From: Limosilactobacillus difficilis
GTDB lineage: Bacteria; Bacillota; Bacilli; Lactobacillales; Lactobacillaceae
NCBI RefSeq assembly: GCF_947387495.1
Contig: NZ_CANDNU010000009.1
Coordinates: 1 to 57,577, forward strand
DNA length: 57,577 nucleotides
Direction of reading: 5' to 3'
Position 1 is the stretch's first letter, and each line of letters begins with the position of its first letter. The position numbers were made by a program, and so were the translations under genes. The notes below the pieces were generated by a model. That model was not told the DNA's origin. It did not search any database and worked only from the letters and a program-made list of their open reading frames with translations. Below, in pieces: positions 43,541-52,101 of the stretch.

Positions 43541-44584
43541 ATGGGTAAAAAGCTGTGGCTGGCATTGGGATGTATCTTTTTATGTATTTGCTGGACGACA
43601 ACAGCATCTGCCAATATCGGGCAGGCTAATTCGCGGCGCTTACGGGAGGCTAAACGGATTAAACGAACTCTCCACTTGTCAGATGCCAACGCAATCGTAA
43701 TGATTTCCAATCGATCAGGTGATGAGCAACCGATGACGGTCCGCAATCGTTCCTGGGAAGTGCATCGGCAAGACCAGTTGATTACGCCCCATCGTCTCTA
43801 CCCGATTGCTTCCCTCCAGAAGGTTTTCACTGGACTGCTCACCCAACGATTAGTTCAGCAGCAGCGGTTGAGTTTGCAAAGCCGTCTAGACCGTTATTAC
43901 CCGACAGTGCCGTTTGCCAGTCAGATTACGGTAGAACGGTTAATGACCCACACTAGTGGTTGTGCTGATGTTAAGTCGGCACGGCGCCACTATTTGCCAA
44001 CGGAAGCGGACCAGATGCACTATGTCTTGCGCCATGTCAAAGTTAAAGACAGTTTTAGCTGGCACTATTCCAACGCGGATTTTGCCTTTCTATCTGGTAT
44101 TATTTCGCGGATCAGTGGGAAACCTTATCATCAAGTGCTTCGTCAACAATTGTGGCAGCCATTGGGCTTGCACATGAAATTCTATAATGAAGTTGGGCCG
44201 GGCCAAGTGGTGCGGGCGGTCCACCCGGCGATGCCAACGTGGCGGACGATCCGTGATGATATGGGGGCAACTCCCGGCAGTGCCGAAGTCTTTAGTTCCC
44301 CGGCGGACTACTGGAAGTTTCTTAACTGGCTCAGCTCCGGTTCACCGTCACCATTGTCTCGTTTGATGGCACACACTCACCAGCCGATTCCGTATTATGG
44401 AGGGATCTACAATTATCACGGTTTGGTACACGCGAATGGTTACGTGGATGGCTACTTTTGTACTTTTTATGTTCACCATCACGAACGGATGCTTCTCATG
44501 ACTGATAATCTGAGTTTCATTCATGCAGAAAGTCTGAGTAATCACATTTTTCACGACATTTTCCCAAAAAATCATCGACATTAG
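43541..44584 (+). CDS. Secreted serine hydrolase (class C beta-lactamase/PBP-like)
   Basis: A 347-residue exported protein. Residues 1-24 are a signal peptide (KKLWLALGCIFLCICW, ending ASA). The beta-lactamase-fold motifs are SLQK (SxxK nucleophile), HYSNADF (YxN) and a C-terminal HANGYVDGY region in place of a clear KTG. Such proteins act as D-Ala-D-Ala carboxypeptidases, esterases or peptidases; resistance to beta-lactams should not be assumed. GGGAGG precedes the ATG. It is monocistronic. Confidence 0.8.
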   Translation: MGKKLWLALGCIFLCICWTTTASANIGQANSRRLREAKRIKRTLHLSDANAIVMISNRSGDEQPMTVRNRSWEVHRQDQLITPHRLYPIASLQKVFTGLLTQRLVQQQRLSLQSRLDRYYPTVPFASQITVERLMTHTSGCADVKSARRHYLPTEADQMHYVLRHVKVKDSFSWHYSNADFAFLSGIISRISGKPYHQVLRQQLWQPLGLHMKFYNEVGPGQVVRAVHPAMPTWRTIRDDMGATPGSAEVFSSPADYWKFLNWLSSGSPSPLSRLMAHTHQPIPYYGGIYNYHGLVHANGYVDGYFCTFYVHHHERMLLMTDNLSFIHAESLSNHIFHDIFPKNHRH

Positions 44585-44604
44585 AAATTTATTTAAATTT
44601 ACCC

Positions 44605-44633
44605 TTGAATTTTGATGGGGAAGTCTGTATTAT
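44605..44633 (+). promoter_or_regulatory. Promoter of the tRNA-Tyr/tRNA-Gln unit
   Basis: TTGAAT (44605-44610), 17-base spacer, TATTAT (44628-44633). Confidence 0.65.
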
Positions 44634-44661
44634 ACTTGTTGTGGTTAGTTTTAATCGCCAT

Positions 44662-44744
44662 GGAGGGGTAGCGAAGTCTGGCTAAACGCGATGGACCGTA
44701 AATCCATTCCTTCGGGTTCGGTGGTTCGAATCCACTCCCCTCCA
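44662..44744 (+). tRNA. tRNA-Tyr (GTA)
   Basis: The 83-base cloverleaf has acceptor GGAGGGG/CCCCTCC, anticodon GTA in GGACCGTAAATCC, a long variable arm as in class II tRNA-Tyr, and T loop GGTTCGAATCC. CCA is not fully encoded; A is the discriminator. Confidence 0.95.
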
Positions 44745-44753
44745 TTTCATCAT

Positions 44754-44825
44754 TGGGCTATAGCCAAGTGGTAAGGCAACGGTTTTTGGTACCGTGATGC
44801 GCTGGTTCGAACCCAGCTAGCCCAA
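44754..44825 (+). tRNA. tRNA-Gln (TTG)
   Basis: The 72-base cloverleaf has acceptor TGGGCTA/TAGCCCA, anticodon stem ACGGT/ACCGT with anticodon TTG, and T arm CTGGTTCGAACCCAG. It lies 9 bases after tRNA-Tyr in one transcript. Confidence 0.95.
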
Positions 44826-44830
44826 CTGCC

Positions 44831-44870
44831 AGAGCTGTGATTACATTATGTAGTCACAGCTCTTTTTTTT
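44831..44870 (+). terminator. Terminator of the tRNA unit
   Basis: AGAGCTGTGA/TCACAGCTCT stem followed by eight T. Confidence 0.9.
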
Positions 44871-44907
44871 TAATTTATCGAAATTTGACGAAAAAGGAAG
44901 GATTAAG

Positions 44908-45552
44908 ATGCCAAAGCAGGGACAGTTTGCTGCCAGCCGACGACGGAAAAAAATTAAACAATTCAAGGTAAAGCGGCATGATTCGGGGCAAATGATCGAT
45001 CCAGAACAGCTAGTGGATTTTGTCCTCGTTCGCTTTGCTTTGACGACGAAGCGCCGGATTGCAAAAGATCACCAGGAAAGCGAACAGCGCTTTTTACAAG
45101 AATTGGTGCCAGCCATCCGTGAACAGCAGGGGGATGTGCGAAAAGCTATCAGCAAGCTTTTGCCCCAGATTCGAACGAGAGTGCCGTGGCAGTTTTTTCG
45201 GCAAGTTGCCAGTGATTGGCCGTTGGTGGCGCACTTTATCAAACGCGAGCTGCCGGCAATCCCCGTTAAAGATCGGTTCGTGGTTTTTAACTTGCCAGAT
45301 GAGGGGCAGTTTAATCAGTTGGTGGGCAACGCCCTGGCTGAACAGGCGGCGGCGCTGACAATGCTCAATACCAAATTGCCGGCAGTGATGCGTCAGCAAA
45401 TCGCCCGGTCGATCAAGGATAGTGTCGTAGGAAATGGCCAGGTGGACTGGCGGCGGGTAGCTCAGCTCTTTAAGCCAATTCCTTTCGACAGTTCGTCTGC
45501 ACCTGACATGGCAACTCGGCAGTGGCTGGATGATTTGCAAAAAACAAATTGA
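44908..45552 (+). CDS. Hypothetical protein, unrecognised
   Basis: A 214-residue soluble protein that I do not recognise. The N-terminus is strongly basic (SRRRKKIKQFKVKRH); the rest is rich in charged residues and predicted helices, with no signal peptide, membrane segment or clear catalytic motif. AAAGGAAGG precedes the ATG, and codon use matches its neighbours. The basic start might bind nucleic acid. It stands between the tRNA terminator and an MFS transporter, with nothing that indicates its role. Confidence 0.7.
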   Translation: MPKQGQFAASRRRKKIKQFKVKRHDSGQMIDPEQLVDFVLVRFALTTKRRIAKDHQESEQRFLQELVPAIREQQGDVRKAISKLLPQIRTRVPWQFFRQVASDWPLVAHFIKRELPAIPVKDRFVVFNLPDEGQFNQLVGNALAEQAAALTMLNTKLPAVMRQQIARSIKDSVVGNGQVDWRRVAQLFKPIPFDSSSAPDMATRQWLDDLQKTN

Positions 45553-45553
45553 C

Positions 45554-45583
45554 TTGCCGATTTTGATGGATCGTGTTTATAAT
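45554..45583 (+). promoter_or_regulatory. Probable promoter of the MFS pump
   Basis: TTGCCG (45554-45559), 18-base spacer, TATAAT (45578-45583). Transcription would start near 45590, just ahead of a hairpin terminator. Confidence 0.5.
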
Positions 45584-45599
45584 GGAGTATCGTTTTGAG

Positions 45600-45634
45600 G
45601 GCTATGGCGGAGTTAAAATCGCCATAGCCTTTTT
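45600..45634 (+). terminator. Hairpin terminator in the MFS leader (possible attenuator)
   Basis: GGCTATGGCG (45600-45609) pairs with CGCCATAGCC (45620-45629), followed by TTTTT. A 7-codon frame ATG-GCG-GAG-TTA-AAA-TCG-CCA-TAG (45604-45627) lies wholly within the hairpin. It may simply terminate the upstream gene, or it may control the pump. Confidence 0.7.
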
Positions 45635-45656
45635 CTGTTCATAGAAAGGAGCAAGT

Positions 45657-47063
45657 ATGCAAAACAGCCAAACAACGCCCAGCAGGGCCTACATTGCCAT
45701 TTTTTCGATGGCAATGATGACCTTCTTGGGAATTTTGAACGAGACATCGGTAAACGTGACCTATCCCATTTTATCGCGAGAATTTAACACTTCCTTGGAT
45801 GTTACTCAGTGGATTACTGCCGGCTACCTGTTGACGGTCACGATTGTGATGGGGACGACCGCGTACCTGTTGCGGCAATTCCCGGCCCGCCGCATCCATT
45901 TAGTTTGCGTGATTATTTTTATTGCGGGTGACGTTACCTGCGCTTTAGCTCCCAACTTCGGCGTTCTCTTGGCTGGACGGCTGATCCAGGCAGTGGCGAC
46001 TGGTTTAGCGACACCAACGATGTTTTTCTTGATCCTCAAATTCATTCCACGCCAGCGATTAGCGACGATGACTGGGATTGGGGGAATGGTAATTTCCTTT
46101 GCCCCGGCTTTGGGACCAACTTATGGGGGCGCGATCGTTGCCAACTGGTCGTGGCGCATGATTTTTTGGCTGCTACTACCTTTTGCCATTATTAGTTTGA
46201 TCGGCGGCCAGCTGACAATCCAAAACGTGCCAGCAGGCAATCAGAAGAGCTTCAGCTGGGGGAGCCTGCTGACCCTGGCAGTGGCGTTATTTGCGGTTAT
46301 CGATGCGGTAGCGACGATGGGGCGCCAGGGCTTTAGCAAGACTTTTTGGCTTTTGCTGGCGGGAGCCATCGTCTTTTTTGCCTGTTTTTGCTACATCAAT
46401 CGCCACGGATCAGCACAATTATTTGACACCGCGGTTTTCCACTTGCCGACAATTCGCTTGGCGGCGATATGTTACTTTGCCTTGCAGTTTATTAATATCG
46501 GCATTTCGCTGGTGATCCCCGTTTATTCACAGTACACTCTCCACGTTTCCTCATTCGTGGCTGGGGTGATCTTGCTGCCGGGCTCGATCCTGGGGGCTTT
46601 GGTTTCGCCGCTAGCTGGCCGACTTGCTGACCACCGCGGCTTCGCCCTCCCCGTGGTTCTTGGTGCCTGTCTACTGGTGATCGGGGCGAGTTGTTTTGCC
46701 TTTGCTCAGCAGAGTTTGACGCCATGGAAAATGATGTGGTTTTTCATGATCGAGCGGGTGGGGTTTAACAGTGCTTTTGCTAACACCCTCTCCAACTCCT
46801 CAACCTTGGTGGCGGATCACCAAGTAGCGGACGTCAACTCGATCTTTAACATGACCCAACAGTTTGCCGGTGCCCTTGGGGTTGGCTTGCTAACGGCTTT
46901 GATGGCAATCTTCCAGAATCAGGGTACGGGTTCACTGGCTACCCGGACTTACCAGGGTGGCCAGTTGGATTTTTGGCTGTTATACGGTCTAGCCGTCCTC
47001 ACCTTAGTGCTTTTTATCGCCAATTACACCATTCAACGCATCGACGAGCTCAGAAAAGGCTGA
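45657..47063 (+). CDS. MFS drug:proton antiporter, DHA2 family
   Basis: A 468-residue membrane protein with about 14 helices, typical of the EmrB/QacA (DHA2) drug efflux family. It has the helix-1 segment ILNETSVNVTYPILSREF, the WITAGYLLTVTIVMG segment, motif A region, and motif C-like APALGPTYGGAI in helix 5. AGAAAGGAGC precedes the ATG. It would export hydrophobic or cationic compounds. A promoter and a hairpin terminator lie in the 100 bases upstream, so expression may be conditional. Confidence 0.88.
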   Translation: MQNSQTTPSRAYIAIFSMAMMTFLGILNETSVNVTYPILSREFNTSLDVTQWITAGYLLTVTIVMGTTAYLLRQFPARRIHLVCVIIFIAGDVTCALAPNFGVLLAGRLIQAVATGLATPTMFFLILKFIPRQRLATMTGIGGMVISFAPALGPTYGGAIVANWSWRMIFWLLLPFAIISLIGGQLTIQNVPAGNQKSFSWGSLLTLAVALFAVIDAVATMGRQGFSKTFWLLLAGAIVFFACFCYINRHGSAQLFDTAVFHLPTIRLAAICYFALQFINIGISLVIPVYSQYTLHVSSFVAGVILLPGSILGALVSPLAGRLADHRGFALPVVLGACLLVIGASCFAFAQQSLTPWKMMWFFMIERVGFNSAFANTLSNSSTLVADHQVADVNSIFNMTQQFAGALGVGLLTALMAIFQNQGTGSLATRTYQGGQLDFWLLYGLAVLTLVLFIANYTIQRIDELRKG

Positions 47064-47125
47064 TGCTGTTAGCAGGCATCGGCATTGGTGTATACTAACA
47101 GTAAAAGACAACGGGGGAACACGAA

Positions 47126-47689
47126 ATGACAGTGGAAATTGATGGGATTAAAAAAGAAGTGCAGACTGGCCTTAATGAGCTGCTTGAACAGGCTCATTTA
47201 AAGGTGGGCGATCTGGTGGTTTTGGGGCTGAGCACCAGCGAAGTGCAGGGCGGTTCGATCGGGAAGGACTCGAACCTGCAACTGGGGCGGGAAATCGTCA
47301 AAACCATTGTTGAAATTATTAGAGTTCACCACCTGCACTTAGCTGTCCAGGGATGTGAACACCTCAACCGGGCCCTGGTAGTCGAACGATCCGTGGCTGA
47401 ACAGCACGGTTTTGAGATCGTAACTGTCTATCCGGCTCTACATGCTGGTGGTGCTGGTCAAATAGCGGCCTTTGAGCAATTCCACGATCCGGTGGAAGTT
47501 GAACATATTGTAGCCAAGGCTGGCATGGACATTGGGGACACCTCTATTGGGATGCACGTCAAGTTTGTCCAAATTCCAGTGCGGACGAGCATTAAAGAAG
47601 TGGGCCAGGCCCACACGACCTACTTGCGTTCGCGACCAAAACTGATCGGCGGTCAGCGGGCAAAGTATGAGTGGGATCCGATCGATTAA
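47126..47689 (+). CDS. ywlG: YwlG/TIGR01440 family protein
   Basis: A 187-residue soluble protein of the DUF436 family, conserved across Firmicutes and of unknown function. Recognisable segments are [21 protein letters not shown] and [14 protein letters not shown], with a conserved Cys-Glu-His, and a C-terminal PRTSIKEV-like segment ([12 protein letters not shown]). RBS GGGGG. A TATACT -10 lies at about 47091-47096. It stands alone, with a terminator downstream. Confidence 0.87.
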   Translation: MTVEIDGIKKEVQTGLNELLEQAHLKVGDLVVLGLSTSEVQGGSIGKDSNLQLGREIVKTIVEIIRVHHLHLAVQGCEHLNRALVVERSVAEQHGFEIVTVYPALHAGGAGQIAAFEQFHDPVEVEHIVAKAGMDIGDTSIGMHVKFVQIPVRTSIKEVGQAHTTYLRSRPKLIGGQRAKYEWDPID

Positions 47690-47741
47690 AAGTAGACCAA
47701 TGCTTCGCTATCCTGGAAGGAAATTATGATTGCTAAAAAGG

Positions 47742-47794
47742 AAAGGCTGTCTTATGAGGCGAGAAATTAACCTTTGAAAGACAACCTTTTTAAT
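47742..47794 (+). terminator. Terminator after ywlG
   Basis: AAAGGCTGTCTT pairs with AAGACAACCTTT (one wobble), followed by TTTAATTTT. Confidence 0.65.
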
Positions 47795-47852
47795 TTTGCA
47801 AAATCTTAAAAGAAGACTAGACAGACTTGTTTAAAAAGCAGTTCAGCAAAGG

Positions 47853-47858
47853 TATAAT
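47853..47858 (+). promoter_or_regulatory. -10 element of the aspT operon
   Basis: TATAAT is 40 bases ahead of the aspT ATG. No good -35 is seen at the normal distance. Confidence 0.45.
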
Positions 47859-47898
47859 TACTGTTGGTATTGCTATCTTTGTCAAATAGGGAGCTTTT

Positions 47899-49551
47899 AT
47901 GTTACAGCAAGTTCAGCATTTTCTAGTCTCGGTTCCAATCTTTACACTTTTCCTATCGCTGGCGCTCGGTTTTGCCCTCGGTCGCGTTAAATTGTTGAAA
48001 GGCTTTAGCTTGGGGCCAACAGTAGGAACCCTAGTGGTGGCTTTGATCATTGGCCAAGTCGGCGTGTTCACCCGGAATGAAGAATTAGGGACCATTTTCT
48101 TTGGTGCCTTCATGTTTTCCGTGGGCTACAAAGTCGGCCCTTCCTTTTTCGTTAGTATGCGGCTCTTTGGCGGGCGGATGATCTTCACAGCCTTAATTTG
48201 GCTGTTTAATGCTTTTTGGGTGGCCTGGTTGACCTTTAAGCTCTTTCACATCGGCCCGGGGGTAGGTCCTGGGGCGATTGCCGGTTCCTTAACACAGTCT
48301 GCGACGGTGGCTAGTGCTCTGCAGACGATCGGGGCGTTGCCAGTCTCCCATGCGGTCAAGATGAGCTATGAAGCCCAATTGCCGGTAGCCTATGCCTTGA
48401 CCTATGTCTTTGGGACCTTGGGTGTGATCATCCTTTTGCGGGACCTGGCACCTAAAATTTTGAAGATTGACTTACGCGAGCAGGGATCACGGATGGCACG
48501 CAAATATCATTTCCATGCGAAGAACCCGAACCCGACTTGGCGGCGGACTTACTTGGTACACGAAAATTCGCCAATTGTGAACCAAACCATCGGCAACTTT
48601 AATAAATTTTTTGATTCGCGGCTGGTTGCTTTGGCAGCTTTCCATGGCTACGATATGACGGATAAATTGGATTACAAGATTCGGCCAGGCGACCGAGTGA
48701 CGATTATCGGTTATGCGATTCACTTCCATGAGTTAATCGGAATCGAAGGCCTTAAAGAAGTACTGACACCGACGAATGCTCCCCGGGAACGGAAATTTGT
48801 ACTCGGACGGCATTTCCACCCTTATCAGCTGGCGACTTTGCGGCAACATGGGGTATTTGTCAACCTCCAGAACCCGATTACGGGCGCGGACCAGTTAATT
48901 AATCACCTCCAGCCTGGAGATGTGATTTCCTTAACGGGGAACACTTCTAAGACCGCACCAACCTTGCGAAAGATGGGGTGCTGGCACACTGCTGAATCGG
49001 CCATCAACTACTCCCTGTTTTGTATTGGCATCGCCGGTGCTTCGATGTTGGGGTTGATCGGTTTGAAAGTAAACGGCATTCCTTTACAACTGGGGAACGG
49101 GACGGCGGCTCTTTTGATGGGCCTTCTGACCAGTGCTTGGATTGATCGGCACCGTAATATCAACTCAATTCCGCCTGCAGTCACTGGCTTCCTTCAAAAC
49201 TTTGGCTTAACAATTTTTGTTGGAATGGTCGGTTTGCAAAATGCGCGGGCCTTTACGAGTGCTATGCAAGCACTTGGCTGGCAGATTTTATTGGTTGGTG
49301 CGTTGATTTCTATTTTGCCGCACGTTATTACGATGTTATTTGGCCGTTACATTCTTCACATGGAGCCACTGGCTTTGATTGGGGCTCTCTGCGGTTCAGG
49401 GACGATTGCGGCGGCAATGAATGATGTTTCCCAGCGTGCTGGCCGGGAAGGTGGTGCTTACGTGGCATCTGCGTTTACACCAGCTTTTGTTGTTGGTAAT
49501 ATTGGGATAACGTTATTGGGCCCACTTTTTGTGGCCTTGTTATCGCACTAA
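47899..49551 (+). CDS. aspT: Aspartate:alanine antiporter (AspT, AAE family)
   Basis: A 550-residue membrane protein of the AAE family. N-terminal (about 1-175) and C-terminal (about 375-550) blocks of helices flank a central cytoplasmic region with two TrkA_C/RCK-type domains (for example LDYKIRPGDRVTIIGY). The conserved GSLTQSATVASALQTIGALP and GSGTIAAAMNDVSQRAG segments are helix-repeat signatures. AspT exchanges extracellular aspartate for intracellular alanine. Its usual enzyme partner, aspartate 4-decarboxylase, is in this window at 40949, about 5.3 kb upstream rather than adjacent. It is followed by aspartate racemase. Confidence 0.9.
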   Translation: MLQQVQHFLVSVPIFTLFLSLALGFALGRVKLLKGFSLGPTVGTLVVALIIGQVGVFTRNEELGTIFFGAFMFSVGYKVGPSFFVSMRLFGGRMIFTALIWLFNAFWVAWLTFKLFHIGPGVGPGAIAGSLTQSATVASALQTIGALPVSHAVKMSYEAQLPVAYALTYVFGTLGVIILLRDLAPKILKIDLREQGSRMARKYHFHAKNPNPTWRRTYLVHENSPIVNQTIGNFNKFFDSRLVALAAFHGYDMTDKLDYKIRPGDRVTIIGYAIHFHELIGIEGLKEVLTPTNAPRERKFVLGRHFHPYQLATLRQHGVFVNLQNPITGADQLINHLQPGDVISLTGNTSKTAPTLRKMGCWHTAESAINYSLFCIGIAGASMLGLIGLKVNGIPLQLGNGTAALLMGLLTSAWIDRHRNINSIPPAVTGFLQNFGLTIFVGMVGLQNARAFTSAMQALGWQILLVGALISILPHVITMLFGRYILHMEPLALIGALCGSGTIAAAMNDVSQRAGREGGAYVASAFTPAFVVGNIGITLLGPLFVALLSH

Positions 49552-49569
49552 CTCAGAAAGGTGAAAAAA

Positions 49570-50286
49570 ATGAAGAAGTTTTTTACAGTGCTCGGGGGAA
49601 TGGGGACCTTGGCCACCGAGAGTTACGTTCGTTTGCTGGATCAGCGGACGCCAACTCAATCTGACCAGGATTACTTAGATTACATTGTCGTTAACCACGC
49701 GACAGTGCCGGACCGGACGGCCTGGATTCTTGATCACAGCAAGCCGAGTCCAGTGGAGCCCTTGCTCGAGGATGTCAAGCAACAAAGTTTGCTTCACCCC
49801 GAATTCTTTGTGTTAATCTGCAATACGGCCCATTATTCGTACAAGACCCTGCAAGCAGCAACCGAGATTCCGATCTTAAACATGCTTCAATCAACGGTTG
49901 ACGCAATTAAGACGATCAAACCCGGTGCCAAGCGCGTCGGACTGCTGGGGACTTATGGGACCCTGGCTTCCGGGATTTATGATTCTTACATTACGAATGC
50001 CGGTTACACCGAGGTTAAGCCGAACGAAGAATTAAAAGAACTGACTGAAGACCTGATTTACCACGACATTAAGGAAAAGGGGCGTTCAGATGGCAAGAAA
50101 TACCACGAGTTGATTCGGCGGATGACTGAGGAAATGAATTGTGACATCGTTATTTTAGGCTGCACCGAACTCTCTTTTGCTGAGGAAATGGACCCTGAGA
50201 CGGAGTACCCGGTGGCCGATTCCCAGTCCATCATCGTTGACCGCTCACTTGAATTAGGCCTAAAAATGCAAAAGGGAAAAGCCTAA
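49570..50286 (+). CDS. racD: Aspartate/glutamate racemase family protein
   Basis: A 238-residue cofactor-independent racemase. Both catalytic cysteines are visible, in FVLICNTAHY and VILGCTELSF, and the N-terminus carries LGGMGTLAT. The best match is aspartate racemase, which supplies D-Asp for the peptidoglycan cross-bridge in many lactobacilli. The ATG at 49570 has AGAAAGG at 9 bases; GTG at 49561 touches the ribosome site. It lies directly after aspT, so imported aspartate may feed it. Confidence 0.88.
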   Translation: MKKFFTVLGGMGTLATESYVRLLDQRTPTQSDQDYLDYIVVNHATVPDRTAWILDHSKPSPVEPLLEDVKQQSLLHPEFFVLICNTAHYSYKTLQAATEIPILNMLQSTVDAIKTIKPGAKRVGLLGTYGTLASGIYDSYITNAGYTEVKPNEELKELTEDLIYHDIKEKGRSDGKKYHELIRRMTEEMNCDIVILGCTELSFAEEMDPETEYPVADSQSIIVDRSLELGLKMQKGKA

Positions 50287-50330
50287 TTGGGTCATCTGAG
50301 TGGCGGTCTAAAATAATAGATTAAACAAGA

Positions 50331-50342
50331 TTGGTCTAAACC
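50331..50342. promoter_or_regulatory. Candidate GntR/HutC operator
   Basis: TTGGTCTAAACC is a near-palindrome of the GGTYTARACC type bound by HutC-subfamily regulators. A second half (GGTCTAAA) lies at about 50305-50312. TACAAT at 50357-50362 is a possible -10, so autoregulation of the downstream gntR is likely. Confidence 0.5.
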
Positions 50343-50410
50343 CGAAAGACGTGTGGTACAATGGGCTATAGCAAGTATTGGTTCTGTTAATAGCAAAAGA
50401 AGGGGTTAGC

Positions 50411-51112
50411 ATGGGTTCACCGGTATACATTCAAATTCATAACGAACTGCGGAAGAGTATCGAAGACGGGAAATGGCAAGTTGGTAGCAAGATCCCGGCT
50501 GAACGGGAACTGGCGACTCAATTTGGTGTGAGCCGAATGACTCTGCGTCAAGCCATCCAAACGCTGGTTGACGAAGGGGTGCTGGAACGTCGCGTTGGTT
50601 CTGGAACCTTCGTGGCCAGCAGTAAGGTTCAGGAAAAAATGGCTGGCGTGACTTCCTTTACCGATTTGATGCAGGCAGCTGGTAAGAAGCCTTCCAGCAA
50701 GACAGTTTCTTACCACCTAACGATTCCATCTGAGAGTGAGATTGAAAAGCTGCAGTTAAAAGAGGGCCAGCAGGTCTTACGGATGGAGCGGGTGCGTTAT
50801 GGTAATAACGTGCCATTATGCTATGAGATTGCTACGATTCCGGCCGACCTCATCAAAGACTTCTCAAAAGATGAAATTACGTCGAGCTTTTACCACACCC
50901 TTGAATCCAAGGCGGATCTGCACCCTGGCCACGCTACCCAGCAGGTTTCGGCAGCCAATGCTAACGAGCGAATTGCCGAATTGTTGAAGATTCGGCGGGG
51001 TGATGCCTTGTTGCGGATGACCCAAATCTCTTACTTGCAGGATGGCCGCCCCTTTGAATATGTCCATGCTCAGTACGTTGGCAATCGGTTTGAATTTGTC
51101 CTGGAAAAGTAA
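50411..51112 (+). CDS. GntR family regulator, HutC/UTRA subfamily
   Basis: A 233-residue transcription factor. An N-terminal winged helix (about 1-70; [52 protein letters not shown]) is followed by a UTRA effector-binding domain (about 85-230; [18 protein letters not shown]). The start at 50411 has AAGAAGGGG. HutC-type regulators sense sugars, sugar phosphates or amino acids; the ligand here is unknown. It is downstream of aspT-racD and 47 bases before nadE. Confidence 0.9.
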   Translation: MGSPVYIQIHNELRKSIEDGKWQVGSKIPAERELATQFGVSRMTLRQAIQTLVDEGVLERRVGSGTFVASSKVQEKMAGVTSFTDLMQAAGKKPSSKTVSYHLTIPSESEIEKLQLKEGQQVLRMERVRYGNNVPLCYEIATIPADLIKDFSKDEITSSFYHTLESKADLHPGHATQQVSAANANERIAELLKIRRGDALLRMTQISYLQDGRPFEYVHAQYVGNRFEFVLEK

Positions 51113-51159
51113 TTCATTCGTCGAACGGACTGCTGACTGTGCGAAAAGGAGGCGCTTTG

Positions 51160-51996
51160 ATGCGCGATTTACAAAAACAAATTATTAAAGAATTAGGTGC
51201 CCAACCGCAAATTGATCCCACTGCTGAAATTCAGCGGCGCGTGCAATTTATGAAAGATTATCTGTTGACGACGGGAATGAAAGGCTTAGTTCTCGGCATT
51301 TCTGGGGGGCAAGACTCCTCCCTGGCAGGACGATTGGCTGAGATGGCAGTCACTTCCCTGCGTCAAGAACGAGAGGATGCGGCTTACCAATTTATAGCAG
51401 TGCGGCTGCCTTATGGCGAACAGGCCGATGAGGATGACGCGATGTTTGCGATTAACCAATTTATTCATCCTGACCAGGTGGCACGGGTGAACATCAAACC
51501 AGCCACAGACGCGATGGTAGAGGCCGTTGAAAAGAACGGCTTGAAGGTGAGTGACTTCAATAAGGGCAACGTGAAGGCCCGGCAACGGATGATTGCTCAG
51601 TATACGATTGCTGGTGCCGCACACGGTGCCGTTGTGGGTACCGATCACGCGGCCGAGGCCATCACGGGCTTTTACACGAAATTTGGTGACGGTGGAGCTG
51701 ACCTGACCCCGTTGAGTGGTTTAGACAAGCGGCAGGGACGCCAATTGCTGGAAGCTCTGGATGCGCCGGCTCGACTTTATGAAAAAACACCGACGGCCGA
51801 TCTGGAGGATGATCGTCCCGCTTTGCCTGATGAGGAAGCGCTCGGTGTCAAATATAAGCAAATTGACGATTACCTGGAGGGGCAGGAAGTCAACGAGCAG
51901 GCTGCCAAAACCATTGAAAACTGGTATCTGAAGACTCGTCACAAGCGGCATCTGCCGGTGACCCCTTGGGATAAATGGTGGCGCGCCTCAAAATAG
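51160..51996 (+). CDS. nadE: NH3-dependent NAD synthetase
   Basis: A 278-residue enzyme that amidates deamido-NAD to NAD with ATP and ammonia. It has the PP-loop [17 protein letters not shown], the [27 protein letters not shown] segment, and a C-terminal [10 protein letters not shown]. There is no glutaminase domain, so free ammonia is the donor; the serine, threonine and alanine deaminating enzymes of this window release it. The start at 51160 has AAGGAGG. Confidence 0.94.
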   Translation: MRDLQKQIIKELGAQPQIDPTAEIQRRVQFMKDYLLTTGMKGLVLGISGGQDSSLAGRLAEMAVTSLRQEREDAAYQFIAVRLPYGEQADEDDAMFAINQFIHPDQVARVNIKPATDAMVEAVEKNGLKVSDFNKGNVKARQRMIAQYTIAGAAHGAVVGTDHAAEAITGFYTKFGDGGADLTPLSGLDKRQGRQLLEALDAPARLYEKTPTADLEDDRPALPDEEALGVKYKQIDDYLEGQEVNEQAAKTIENWYLKTRHKRHLPVTPWDKWWRASK

Positions 51997-52029
51997 CTTT
52001 GTGGCGCTTGCCAAGAGCGTAACATAAAT

Positions 52030-52072
52030 GGCGTCGAACATTCGGTGCAGCCGAACGCTCGGCGCCTCTTTG
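52030..52072 (+). terminator. Terminator after nadE
   Basis: GGCGTCG/CGGCGCC outer stem with an inner TTCGG/CCGAA, followed by TCTTTGTG. The U run is weak. Confidence 0.55.
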
Positions 52073-52101
52073 TGTTCAATTATGATGAAGGAGGAAATAC
52101 T

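Noticed and set aside
43541-44584. Beta-lactam resistance gene
   Set aside because: SxxK and YxN are present, but the fold is shared by carboxypeptidases and esterases and no clear KTG motif is seen; resistance is not supported.
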